Assembly: GCA_039989855.1 (NCBI GenBank)
Contig: JBDXGZ010000001.1
Location: 248,001-312,000, forward strand
Origin: CALFVT01 sp039989855
GTDB lineage: Bacteria; Pseudomonadota; Alphaproteobacteria; Caulobacterales; Maricaulaceae
Length of the DNA stretch: 64,000 nt
Reading direction: 5' to 3'
The notes beneath the pieces are model-generated. The model had not been told where the DNA came from and did not search any database. It saw only the letters and a list, made by a program, of their open reading frames with translations. A program made the translations under genes and the position numbers. This document shows, piece by piece, positions 34,872 through 42,867 of this stretch (positions are counted from its first letter, which is position 1; every line of letters begins with the position of its first letter).

Positions 34872-36140
34872 TCACTTAAAGTGAGAATCAAGGAATTCGA
34901 GGAAGGCAGGCCAATCTTCTTTGACAATCCCGTGGGTTCCGCCGCGTATCCAAAAAGATAAATCGCTTTTAGGATCAAAATGGGATAGTTTTTCAGCAGT
35001 TAAGCCTTGAACGCCGTAAAGCTCATAAACGCTGTCTGCCCCCTGTGCGGCATGAAAAGCTCCTACAGGATCCGACCAAACGTCACGGCGAGCATTTCCT
35101 AAGAGTATCGGTTTAGGAGCAATGAGCGCTAGGAGGTGATGTTGGTCAACCACAATCGGGGCATTGGTATCATATTGAGCATAAGCAGATGCAAACCAAT
35201 GAGGGTAAGCGTCCATAATTTGCGTAACCGTTTCCCCTGGCTTATTACGGCTGATGGAGGCACCGCCTGTTCCCGATTGATGGGATATAACGGCCTGTAT
35301 GTCATCACTCCAAGCCCCGACGAGTAAAGCGGACTTGCCGTACCGTGAGTGGCCAAAGGAGGCTATTTTCTTGCCGTCAATATCTGGGTCACTAGCGAGA
35401 GCCTTTGCGGCAGCCGCCCACATATAAGCCCAGCCGCCAATGATCGACGCATTATGGTCAGCCCCTTGAGCCGAGGCACCAAATAAGTTCGTAACCGCGT
35501 GACGTCCAGCTAAACGATTGTCTGGCAATAGGTCAGATGGATACATTGCTGCAATTCCGTAACCTTTCGCTAGAATATCCTCGATGGGTGGGGTTGCTAT
35601 ATGACGACCGAAAACGAAGAACATGAGCCCTGCGCCAAACCCTTCACCTTCGCACATGGTGTTACCTTTTGTATCAATACCAAGATTAGGCAAAGTTGTA
35701 TTGGTGGGGCAAAATGTTTGCATTGAAATTATCGGAACAGGTTTGTTTGATTTCGGCAAGATGAGCGCCATACCAAATTTTCCTTGCGCCACTGTTCCGT
35801 CTTCACGAGCAATATCAATAGTAATGTCCCATGCTTCGGCGCGTCCTTGATTCGGGTAAATATTTGGCAAAAGTGGAGTTTTTTCAACCAAAGACACATT
35901 TGCTGGCGAGGGCAAGCTGCCATAAACATCCCGCTGCAATGCGACATTCACAAGCGGTTTTTGTTGTTCCCACTCCTCAAGACTTTGAGCGTTAATAGGG
36001 GGTTCGGCCAAGCGTTTGCTGGGTTTATTTGGTGCTGTTTTAAGAATGACGCTACTTGTGGTTCCACAAGAGGAGAATGTAGCGAAGACAATAGCTAATA
36101 AAATCAACGCCCAAATGCGTTTTAGTTTAAGATATCGCAT
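34872..36140 (-). CDS. CE15-like glucuronoyl esterase lipoprotein
   Basis: A 422-residue alpha/beta hydrolase of the carbohydrate esterase 15 type. It has a lipoprotein signal peptide with lipobox FSSC (Cys25), so it is membrane-anchored and exported. The nucleophile motif GHSRYGKSAL puts the catalytic serine at 265, and the family histidine is His403 in RGGTHG. DQHHLLALIAPKPILLGNARRD near 332-353 is typical of bacterial CE15 proteins. The acid used by fungal enzymes (ESGxGG) is replaced by HQSGTGG, so Asp353 or Asp357 may serve, as in some bacterial members. The likely substrate is the glucuronate ester linking lignin or other polymers to xylan, or an algal counterpart; this is inference. 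It overlaps metC by 14 bp. Confidence 0.8.
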   Translation of the reverse strand: MRYLKLKRIWALILLAIVFATFSSCGTTSSVILKTAPNKPSKRLAEPPINAQSLEEWEQQKPLVNVALQRDVYGSLPSPANVSLVEKTPLLPNIYPNQGRAEAWDITIDIAREDGTVAQGKFGMALILPKSNKPVPIISMQTFCPTNTTLPNLGIDTKGNTMCEGEGFGAGLMFFVFGRHIATPPIEDILAKGYGIAAMYPSDLLPDNRLAGRHAVTNLFGASAQGADHNASIIGGWAYMWAAAAKALASDPDIDGKKIASFGHSRYGKSALLVGAWSDDIQAVISHQSGTGGASISRNKPGETVTQIMDAYPHWFASAYAQYDTNAPIVVDQHHLLALIAPKPILLGNARRDVWSDPVGAFHAAQGADSVYELYGVQGLTAEKLSHFDPKSDLSFWIRGGTHGIVKEDWPAFLEFLDSHFK

Positions 36141-37290
36141 TAAATCCCTGTTTCAAATCATGAATTAAGTCTTTCGAGGCTTCTACACCGCAGGCAAGAC
36201 GTACTAGCGGCCCCTTAAAGTTTTGTTTGGATAGGCTGCGCTTAAGCTGCGGGCCGCAATGAATGGCTAAGCTCTCAAAGCCACCGTAAGAATAGCCAAT
36301 ACCGAAAATGTTTAAGCCATTAATAAATTTAACGGCATGCGCTTCCGTTTTATCCTTTAAAGTGAAGCTAAATGTACAAGCCCCACCCGTGAAATCTCGC
36401 GCCCATAAAGCATGATCTGGATGCTCAGGCAGCGCAGGGTGAAGGACTAACTCCACATCAGAACGCTCCGATAGCCACTGGGCCAATTCTAGGGCCGTTG
36501 ATTCTGCTTGTTGAAAGCGAGGAAAAACAGTCCGCATACCCCGTAGAATTTGATAAGCATCATCTGCAGCTAAGGAATGTCCTATATACTTAGAGGTCTG
36601 CGCCACTTTTTTCGCGAGGTTTTCTGAGCCACTAATCACCACACCAGCCAATAAATCGCTATGTCCGCCAAAATATTTCGTTGCGGAATGAACGCTTATA
36701 TCGATTCCAAGTGAGAGTGGTTTGAGCGTGATGCCGCCAGACCATGTATTGTCGATAATTGTTGTAACGTCGCGCGCTTTTGCTGCGGTCGCGATTGCGG
36801 GTAAGTTCTGTATTTCAAAGGTAAGGGAGCCGGGACTTTCGAGCCAAATAAGTGAGGTGTTATCACGAATAAGACTTTCTATGTTGCCCCCAATATGTGG
36901 ATCATATATTTCAGTTTCAACGCCTATAGTGTTTAAATAATTCAAACAAAAGTTTCTGACGGGCCCATAAGTAGAATCGGTTAAGAGGAGATGATCACCA
37001 GCTTTGACGATACTCATGATCGCAAGCGTACAAGCAGCTAAACCAGAAGGGGTTAAAGACGCGCCTTTGCCACCTTCAAGTTCACAAAATATATCTTTGA
37101 GATTGTCATGTACTTCAACGCCGTGACGACCATAGCCGCGAACGTCGCCTCTGTATAAATCTTCGGCGCGTTCAAATAAGAGTGTTGATGCTCGCTGTAT
37201 AGAGGTGTTTACAGGCGTTCCAAGGCCTGCTTTTGGACGGGCCATATGAGCAAAACGTGTTTGCGGGCTATATTTTGAATAATCGCTCAT
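36127..37290 (-). CDS. metC: Cystathionine beta-lyase
   Basis: A 387-residue Cys/Met-metabolism PLP enzyme. It cleaves cystathionine to homocysteine, pyruvate and ammonia in methionine synthesis. The PLP lysine is Lys205 in VHSATKYFGGHSD; STYGPVRNF near 106-114 and DNTWSGG near 180-186 are typical of MetC and not of MetB or MetZ. Length is normal. It follows cysK by 8 bp and overlaps the CE15 esterase by 14 bp, so cysK-metC-esterase appear to be one transcript. Confidence 0.93.
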   Translation of the reverse strand: MSDYSKYSPQTRFAHMARPKAGLGTPVNTSIQRASTLLFERAEDLYRGDVRGYGRHGVEVHDNLKDIFCELEGGKGASLTPSGLAACTLAIMSIVKAGDHLLLTDSTYGPVRNFCLNYLNTIGVETEIYDPHIGGNIESLIRDNTSLIWLESPGSLTFEIQNLPAIATAAKARDVTTIIDNTWSGGITLKPLSLGIDISVHSATKYFGGHSDLLAGVVISGSENLAKKVAQTSKYIGHSLAADDAYQILRGMRTVFPRFQQAESTALELAQWLSERSDVELVLHPALPEHPDHALWARDFTGGACTFSFTLKDKTEAHAVKFINGLNIFGIGYSYGGFESLAIHCGPQLKRSLSKQNFKGPLVRLACGVEASKDLIHDLKQGFNAIS

Positions 37291-37298
37291 TTTCAGAA

Positions 37299-38300
37299 TT
37301 ATTTATCAAGCCAAGATGGAACGGGGAGGCCTTTCTCTCGTAAGAAGGTCGGGTTGTAAACTTTGGATTGATAGCGCTGTCCATAATCACAAAGAATAGT
37401 TACAATCGTATGTCCCGGGCCTAATTCACGGGCGAGATGAATCGCCCCAGCAATATTGATACCGGATGATCCACCTAGACATATACCTTCAAGTTGATTG
37501 AGAGCGAAGATTATTTCGAGCGCTTCTTTATCCGAAATTTGGTAGGCTTTATCAACGATAATACCTTCAAGGTTTTTGGTGATTCTACCCTGTCCAATGC
37601 CTTCGGTGATAGAGCCGCCTTCAGCGGCAAGAACACCCTCTGTGTAATAGGAAAACATCTTTGAACCAAATGGATCGGCGACACCGATTTGTATATTGGG
37701 GTTCAGGGCCTTCAGAGCCATAGACACGCCGCCTAATGTACCGCCAGAGCCTACAGCACAAATAAAACCGTCAACTTTTCCGTCAGTTTGTTCGAAAATT
37801 TCTGGCCCTGTGGTGTCAATATGCGCTTGCCGGTTTGCAACATTGTCGAATTGATTTGCCCATATAGCACCGCACGACTCCGTTTCGCTTAGCTCCTTAG
37901 CCAGTCTTTCGGAGGTGTGGACGTAATTATTTGGGTTGGCGTATGGAACCGCGTCGACTTCAATCAGTTCCGCGCCAAGGAGACGAACGGCGTCCTTCTT
38001 TTCTTGACTTTGTGTGCGCGGCATGACGATCTTACAGCGGTAGCCAAGAGCTGAACACACCATAGCAAGACCAATGCCTGTATTACCTGCCGTGCCTTCA
38101 ACGACAACACCACCAGGTTTTAAAGTTCCCGCTTCTTCGGCGGCGCGTATTATACCTAAAGCCGCACGGTCTTTAATCGATTGACCTGGATTAAGAAATT
38201 CGGCCTTACCTAAAATTTCGCACCCTGTAAGTTTAGAGGCTTCATTTAAGCGTAAAAGAGGGGTGTTGCCGATTAAATCCAGAACTGATGCAAAGGCCAT
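37299..38300 (-). CDS. cysK: Cysteine synthase A family protein
   Basis: A 333-residue O-acetylserine sulfhydrylase. It makes cysteine from O-acetylserine and sulfide and so completes the reduction pathway at 53.6-58.1 kb. Visible marks are the start IGNTPLLRL, the PLP lysine Lys43 in GQSIKDRAA, the substrate loop EGTAGNTGIGLA near 68-79, and the phosphate loop VGSGGTLGGV. It belongs to the longer alphaproteobacterial CysK type. Its start is preceded by AGGAGC. It heads the cysK-metC-esterase unit. Cystathionine beta-synthase is a less likely reading, since no CBS domains are present. Confidence 0.9.
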   Translation of the reverse strand: MAFASVLDLIGNTPLLRLNEASKLTGCEILGKAEFLNPGQSIKDRAALGIIRAAEEAGTLKPGGVVVEGTAGNTGIGLAMVCSALGYRCKIVMPRTQSQEKKDAVRLLGAELIEVDAVPYANPNNYVHTSERLAKELSETESCGAIWANQFDNVANRQAHIDTTGPEIFEQTDGKVDGFICAVGSGGTLGGVSMALKALNPNIQIGVADPFGSKMFSYYTEGVLAAEGGSITEGIGQGRITKNLEGIIVDKAYQISDKEALEIIFALNQLEGICLGGSSGINIAGAIHLARELGPGHTIVTILCDYGQRYQSKVYNPTFLREKGLPVPSWLDK

Positions 38301-38414
38301 TTTCGGGCTCCTGATGTTATAAAGTTTGTTGGACTATACGCTTGCCTTGATCACATTCAAGCCTCATTCACGTGATAATCCAAACTAATGCACTCTAGTC
38401 TAAGGTGTGCTATG

Positions 38415-39620
38415 TTAATTGCCATTTTTAACAGGTGTTACGGGGCTTTCTATGATGTCTATAACATCTAAATTGTCGAGTTTTTGTACGCGTTTGGGAA
38501 GGTGCCCTGCGTCTATTGTTGCAGTCATACGTTTTAGCCCATTAACTCGCAGGTCTTCATAAAATAGATTTGAAGGTAGTGTTCTAAATTTGCCGCCAAA
38601 TTTTAAAGGTCGTCGAAACAAGCTGTTTTGTGGTTTATCGACTAATAGAATGCCGCTCTGGCATTGCACACCGGCTTGCTTCGTGAGCAAAGCAGGGCGC
38701 GTATTGGGTTCTAGTCCTTGCGCCGCAACACCTCCCTTATGTAATCGGCTCGGGGCGTAATCTTCTGATCTGTTCCATAAAAGCGGGTTCGTACAAAGTA
38801 GGTCACGATTATAGGCAGACTTATAACCCTCACTATTTCTGACTAATAGTTTTGACGTAAATCGCTCAGCAAGCTCTTCATCTTTTGGATAAAAGGCCCC
38901 GAATGATACAACGCAACCTATATCTGTTTCGTTCTCACAAGGGGGGGTCAGTTTGAGCTCAGCCTCAAACAAATCGAGCGGGACAGGATGTCCTAACAGA
39001 TAAGCTCCCGCCAGTTTCTCTGCGAGTGGCCCTTGAAAGTAATCCATGAGTAAGCGCGTTCCGTGCAATGCGCCCTGATTATAACCAACGATAACGATCG
39101 GACGTTCTGGGGAATTATTTTCCAAGAAAAATTCAAAAGACCGTTTTATATCTCTGTAGGCGAGGTCTTGCGCACGCCTTGCGTCTTCACGGGCCGTTAA
39201 AAAACTATAAATAGAGGCTTGCCTGTAATAAGGTGCGAATAAACGTCCAACGTCAGAAAATGTATCAACATAATTAGGACGAGTGATACGGCTGAGTTTC
39301 TCTATGCGGCGCGTATCATCAACGGGCAAGTTCCAATGCTCACCACCTTTATAAACCGTTGGGACAATTACAAATACATCAGCTAGCCCTTCATGTTCAT
39401 ACGGATCAATTGAGAGGTCAGGGCGTGCCATCCAAGCATTTGCTGCCTTATAGTCAGCAGGGGCGGGTTTTTGATAGGTTTGAAAGGGCTCACCAGGGTC
39501 TTGAAAAGATTGGAAAATATCATCGCTATATATATATATGGACACAAGCGAAATAAGTGTAAGGGCAAGAATTCCCCACAAAAGTGACTTATAATGCCTA
39601 ATTAGACTTTCAATCGCCAT
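38415..39620 (-). CDS. DUF3089 family alpha/beta-hydrolase-like protein, nucleophile replaced
   Basis: A 401-residue DUF3089 protein with one N-terminal membrane segment (about residues 14-31), so the main domain is probably periplasmic. Family marks are ADVFVIVPTVY near 80-90, FAPYYRQASIYSF near 128-140 and the elbow region IVIVGYNQGALHG near 176-187. In DUF3089 the elbow normally reads GHSQG with a nucleophilic serine; here it is GYNQG, with Asn181 in that place. The protein may therefore be a non-catalytic relative. It lies 114 bp upstream of cysK on the same strand and is divergent from the DUF502 gene. Confidence 0.8.
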   Translation of the reverse strand: MAIESLIRHYKSLLWGILALTLISLVSIYIYSDDIFQSFQDPGEPFQTYQKPAPADYKAANAWMARPDLSIDPYEHEGLADVFVIVPTVYKGGEHWNLPVDDTRRIEKLSRITRPNYVDTFSDVGRLFAPYYRQASIYSFLTAREDARRAQDLAYRDIKRSFEFFLENNSPERPIVIVGYNQGALHGTRLLMDYFQGPLAEKLAGAYLLGHPVPLDLFEAELKLTPPCENETDIGCVVSFGAFYPKDEELAERFTSKLLVRNSEGYKSAYNRDLLCTNPLLWNRSEDYAPSRLHKGGVAAQGLEPNTRPALLTKQAGVQCQSGILLVDKPQNSLFRRPLKFGGKFRTLPSNLFYEDLRVNGLKRMTATIDAGHLPKRVQKLDNLDVIDIIESPVTPVKNGN

Positions 39621-39717
39621 GATTTATTATTAAGACTCACATTCAACTAATTCATGTATATCATTGTCATTAAACGCGTCTGTGTCAAATGACCTGTTTT
39701 AACGAAATGAACATTAA

Positions 39718-40413
39718 ATGGCAAAGTCTGAAGAAAAGAAGAGTCTGTTTAGATCTATTCGTAATGGAATTATTACAGGAATTATTGTCGTTCTTCCTGT
39801 TGCAGCAACAATTACTTTCATTAGCTGGATTGTGACGGGAGTTGATGGTTTCGTTCTTCGTTATTTACCCACTTCATGGAATCCTGAAAACTTTATCGGG
39901 GTTGCTGTTCCGGGTATTGGCTTGTTAATAGGATTGATGGGGCTTTGGGTTTTAGGAACTTTAGCCTCTAATTTTATTGGGCGCTCAGTTATTGGATTCG
40001 GTGAGAGAATCGTATCGCGTGTTCCGCTCGTGTCTAATATCTACGGCGCATTGAAGCAGATCGTGAATGTCGTTGCTGCGCAAAAAGATACGGCCTTTCA
40101 GGAAGTTTGCTTAATAGAATATCCACGGCCTGGTTTATGGGCAGTTGGTTTCATTACGGCTGACCTTAAGGGCGCACCACGTGAACATCTTGATGATGGT
40201 CATGTCTGTGTTTTCGTTCCAACGACGCCTAACCCAACATCGGGTTTTTTACTCTTCTCGCAAAAGAACGATTTGAAGGTATTAGATATGACACCCGAAG
40301 AGGGCGTTAAGCTGATCATTTCGGGTGGCATGGTCGCGTCGAATGAAGAGGGTATAGTTGCGGCATCGCAAAACAATCGTCCCCGCCTGTTTCGCAATAA
40401 AAAAGACGACTAA
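39718..40413 (+). CDS. DUF502 family membrane protein
   Basis: A 231-residue DUF502 protein with two membrane segments (about residues 17-36 and 60-82) and a soluble C-terminal domain. The family pattern is clear: GIITGIIVVLPVAATI, PGIGLLIGLMGLWVLGTLASN, RVPLVSNIYGALKQIV, then VPTTPNPTSGFLL. Function is unknown. The ATG follows a short leader with no strong ribosome site. The stop overlaps that of the convergent recG by 4 bp. Confidence 0.9.
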   Translation: MAKSEEKKSLFRSIRNGIITGIIVVLPVAATITFISWIVTGVDGFVLRYLPTSWNPENFIGVAVPGIGLLIGLMGLWVLGTLASNFIGRSVIGFGERIVSRVPLVSNIYGALKQIVNVVAAQKDTAFQEVCLIEYPRPGLWAVGFITADLKGAPREHLDDGHVCVFVPTTPNPTSGFLLFSQKNDLKVLDMTPEEGVKLIISGGMVASNEEGIVAASQNNRPRLFRNKKDD

Positions 40414-42512
40414 CCGGCTTTTAATAGCTCCACGCCAAAATCTTGCTCAAAGAGATAGAGTAAAACTCTTGCGGATTTACCGCGCTCCGTCTCTAGTGCA
40501 GGGTCTTGATCAACTAAGAGCCGCGCATCTTTAATTGCCGTCTCTAAGAGCGATTTATGCTTATCAAGATCAGCCAAAGCAAAAGTTGGTAACCCGCTTT
40601 GCCGTGCTCCTAACAGATCACCAGATCCGCGGAGCTCCCAATCTTTTTCAGCAATCAAGAAGCCGTCCTCTGATTGACGCATGATCTCTAATCTAGATTT
40701 ACCTGAGACGCCCAACGGTCCTTTATAAAGAAGTAAACATGTTGATTTTTTCTCTGACCGACCGACGCGGCCGCGAAGCTGATGCAGTTGCGCCAAGCCA
40801 TAACGCTCTGCGTGCTCAATCACGATAATTGTCGCATTAGGCGCATCTACGCCGACCTCAATAACCGTAGTGGCGACGAGAATTTTAAATTCTCCCGCCT
40901 TGAAATGTGCCGCAATATCTTCTTTCTCTTGAGCCTTCATACGCCCATGTATCAACGCGACTTGATCGCCAAAATGCGCAGTGAGTTCACGGAATCTATC
41001 TTCCACAGATGTTAGCTCTATCAGTTCACTGTCTTCAACAAGAGGGCATACCCAATAGATTTGTTCATTTCGCTGTAAGGCCCGCTCAATACCGGCGATC
41101 ACTTGATCATGTTTTTGCATGGCAATAATTCGCGTATCTATCGGTTGCCGCCCTGCGGGTTTTTCATCCAGAATGGAAATGTCTAAATCACCATAAGTCG
41201 TAAGCGCAAGTGTGCGCGGTATAGGCGTTGCGGTCATAACAAGTAAATCTGGGGTTGTTCCTTTTTGCGTTAGTTTTAAACGGTCATGCACACCGAATCT
41301 ATGTTGTTCGTCGATAATGACAAGACCGAGGTTATCAAAGACTGTACTATCTTGGAATAACGCATGTGTACCGACAACCACATCTATATAGCCTTCTTTG
41401 AGGCCCGTATTTAAAGCTTCACGCGCTCGACCTTTATCACGGCCTGTAATGGCTTCAACAGTTAACCCTGCTGGGTCCAGGAACTCCCGCAAGCTTTTCA
41501 GATGTTGTCGTGCGAGCACTTCGGTTGGGGCCATAATAGCAACTTGTGAACCCGCTTCGCAAACATGAGCCGCGGCGAGGGCGGCAACAAATGTCTTACC
41601 CGCGCCGACATCCCCTTGGAGCAAGCGGGTCATCAAGCTTTCAGACTCGAGGTCGGCTTTGATTTCATCAAAGGCCCGCGTTTGCGCGCCCGTTGGCGGA
41701 AAGGGGGACGCGGTTAATACGTCTTGCACGTAAGTGTTTTTAGAAACATGCGCGCGTCCCGAAAGTCGTTTATTGCGTTTGCGTACTAGAGCAATGGCGA
41801 GCTGCTTGGCGAAGATTTCATCATAAGCTAGTCGTGTACGTGCTGGCGCACCTATCAGTGGGTCGGATGGATGGGTGGGCTTATGCAAGCGGGTTAAGGC
41901 TTCGTCATGTGACGGCCAATCCTGCTTAGTGAGGAAATTAGGTTCTAGCCACTCAGGTGTTTGCCCGTAAGTCCGCAGCATATTTTCATGGCTTAAGAGA
42001 GCTTGCCCAACAATTTTCTGAGCGACCTTTTGCGACAACCCCTGCGTGAGGCCATATTGCGGCTCATAAAGCTGCATGGTTTTGGCCTGCTCCATTGTCA
42101 GGATAAGGTCGGGATGGGTCATTTGCAATTGAGCGTTAAACACCTCAATCTTACCCGAAATCAACCGTTGACTGCCTTCGGGTAGAATTCGGCGTAAATA
42201 GTCAGCGCGGGATTTAAAGAAAATAAGCGTTATATCTCCCGTATCATCAAAAGCACGAATACGATACGGGCGAGAGCGGCTTGTCGGGGCCATGTGGCTC
42301 GCGATCGTCACAACGAATGTGCCAATCTCATCCATACGCGCCCCCGAAAGCGGCGGACGGTTACTACGGTCAATAACACTTGTCGGAGGCGATAGGAGCA
42401 TATCCTTCACACGCGAACCAAATGCGCGAAGTAAAGCCTCTTTCACACGCGGGCCAACACCTTTAAGGGTGCTAACATCGGCAAAAAAAGGAAAGAGTCG
42501 GTCTGGTCTCAT
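40410..42512 (-). CDS. recG: ATP-dependent DNA helicase RecG
   Basis: A 700-residue RecG. It reverses stalled forks and branch-migrates Holliday junctions. The N-terminal wedge/OB domain spans about 1-240. Helicase motifs follow in order: LLQGDVGAGKTFVAALAA (motif I, about 295-312), APTEVLARQH, GTHALF, DEQHRFG (motif II), MTATPIPRTLA (motif III), and TTVIEVGVDAPNATI then QLHQLRGRVGRS (motifs V-VI). Length is normal. It is divergent from sdhE, a conserved alphaproteobacterial recG/sdhE-mfd layout. Confidence 0.98.
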   Translation of the reverse strand: MRPDRLFPFFADVSTLKGVGPRVKEALLRAFGSRVKDMLLSPPTSVIDRSNRPPLSGARMDEIGTFVVTIASHMAPTSRSRPYRIRAFDDTGDITLIFFKSRADYLRRILPEGSQRLISGKIEVFNAQLQMTHPDLILTMEQAKTMQLYEPQYGLTQGLSQKVAQKIVGQALLSHENMLRTYGQTPEWLEPNFLTKQDWPSHDEALTRLHKPTHPSDPLIGAPARTRLAYDEIFAKQLAIALVRKRNKRLSGRAHVSKNTYVQDVLTASPFPPTGAQTRAFDEIKADLESESLMTRLLQGDVGAGKTFVAALAAAHVCEAGSQVAIMAPTEVLARQHLKSLREFLDPAGLTVEAITGRDKGRAREALNTGLKEGYIDVVVGTHALFQDSTVFDNLGLVIIDEQHRFGVHDRLKLTQKGTTPDLLVMTATPIPRTLALTTYGDLDISILDEKPAGRQPIDTRIIAMQKHDQVIAGIERALQRNEQIYWVCPLVEDSELIELTSVEDRFRELTAHFGDQVALIHGRMKAQEKEDIAAHFKAGEFKILVATTVIEVGVDAPNATIIVIEHAERYGLAQLHQLRGRVGRSEKKSTCLLLYKGPLGVSGKSRLEIMRQSEDGFLIAEKDWELRGSGDLLGARQSGLPTFALADLDKHKSLLETAIKDARLLVDQDPALETERGKSARVLLYLFEQDFGVELLKAG

Positions 42513-42539
42513 AGGGCACCTTAAGCATATTTTCTTAGA

Positions 42540-42587
42540 ATTTAAAGCATTGCTATAGTGACAGTAATAATAGTTTCATTTAAAGCA
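42540..42587. repeat. 10-bp direct repeat between recG and sdhE
   Basis: ATTTAAAGCA occurs at 42540-42549 and again at 42578-42587, 38 bp apart, in the 94-bp divergent recG/sdhE intergenic region. It may be a pair of regulator sites or chance in AT-rich DNA. Confidence 0.35.
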
Positions 42588-42606
42588 CCATCACAAAGGT
42601 TGAATT

Positions 42607-42861
42607 ATGGATGACGTCAGAAAAAAACGCCTTGTTTATCGGGCCAATTACCGTGGGTTTAAAGAAGCCGACCTGATTTTAGGCGGCTTTGCTAAAGCGC
42701 ATATCGATGATCTAACTGATGAAGAAATCATGATGTTTGAAGATATACTCAGCGCTAAAGATCACGATATTTACGACTGGATTACAGGTAAACAAGCTGT
42801 ACCGCCACAATTTGATACGCCTATCTTACAAAAATTACGTCAGTTCAAACCCGTACCGTAA
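42607..42861 (+). CDS. sdhE: FAD assembly factor SdhE (SDHAF2 family)
   Basis: An 84-residue SdhE protein that promotes covalent FAD attachment to succinate dehydrogenase. The family signature RGxxE is present as Arg16-Gly17-Phe-Lys-Glu20, within YRGFKEADLILGGF. The helical fold and length are standard. It is followed by mfd after 6 bp, so both are probably co-transcribed. The mitochondrial counterpart is SDHAF2/Sdh5. Confidence 0.95.
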   Translation: MDDVRKKRLVYRANYRGFKEADLILGGFAKAHIDDLTDEEIMMFEDILSAKDHDIYDWITGKQAVPPQFDTPILQKLRQFKPVP

Positions 42862-42867
42862 ATTTCT

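Noticed and set aside
38301..38414. Possible SAM riboswitch upstream of cysK-metC
   Set aside because: No SAM-I or SAM-II core could be found by eye; only a short TCACGTGA palindrome is present.
39526..39541. Short AT dinucleotide run
   Set aside because: It lies inside the coding part of the DUF3089 membrane segment and encodes ordinary hydrophobic residues.
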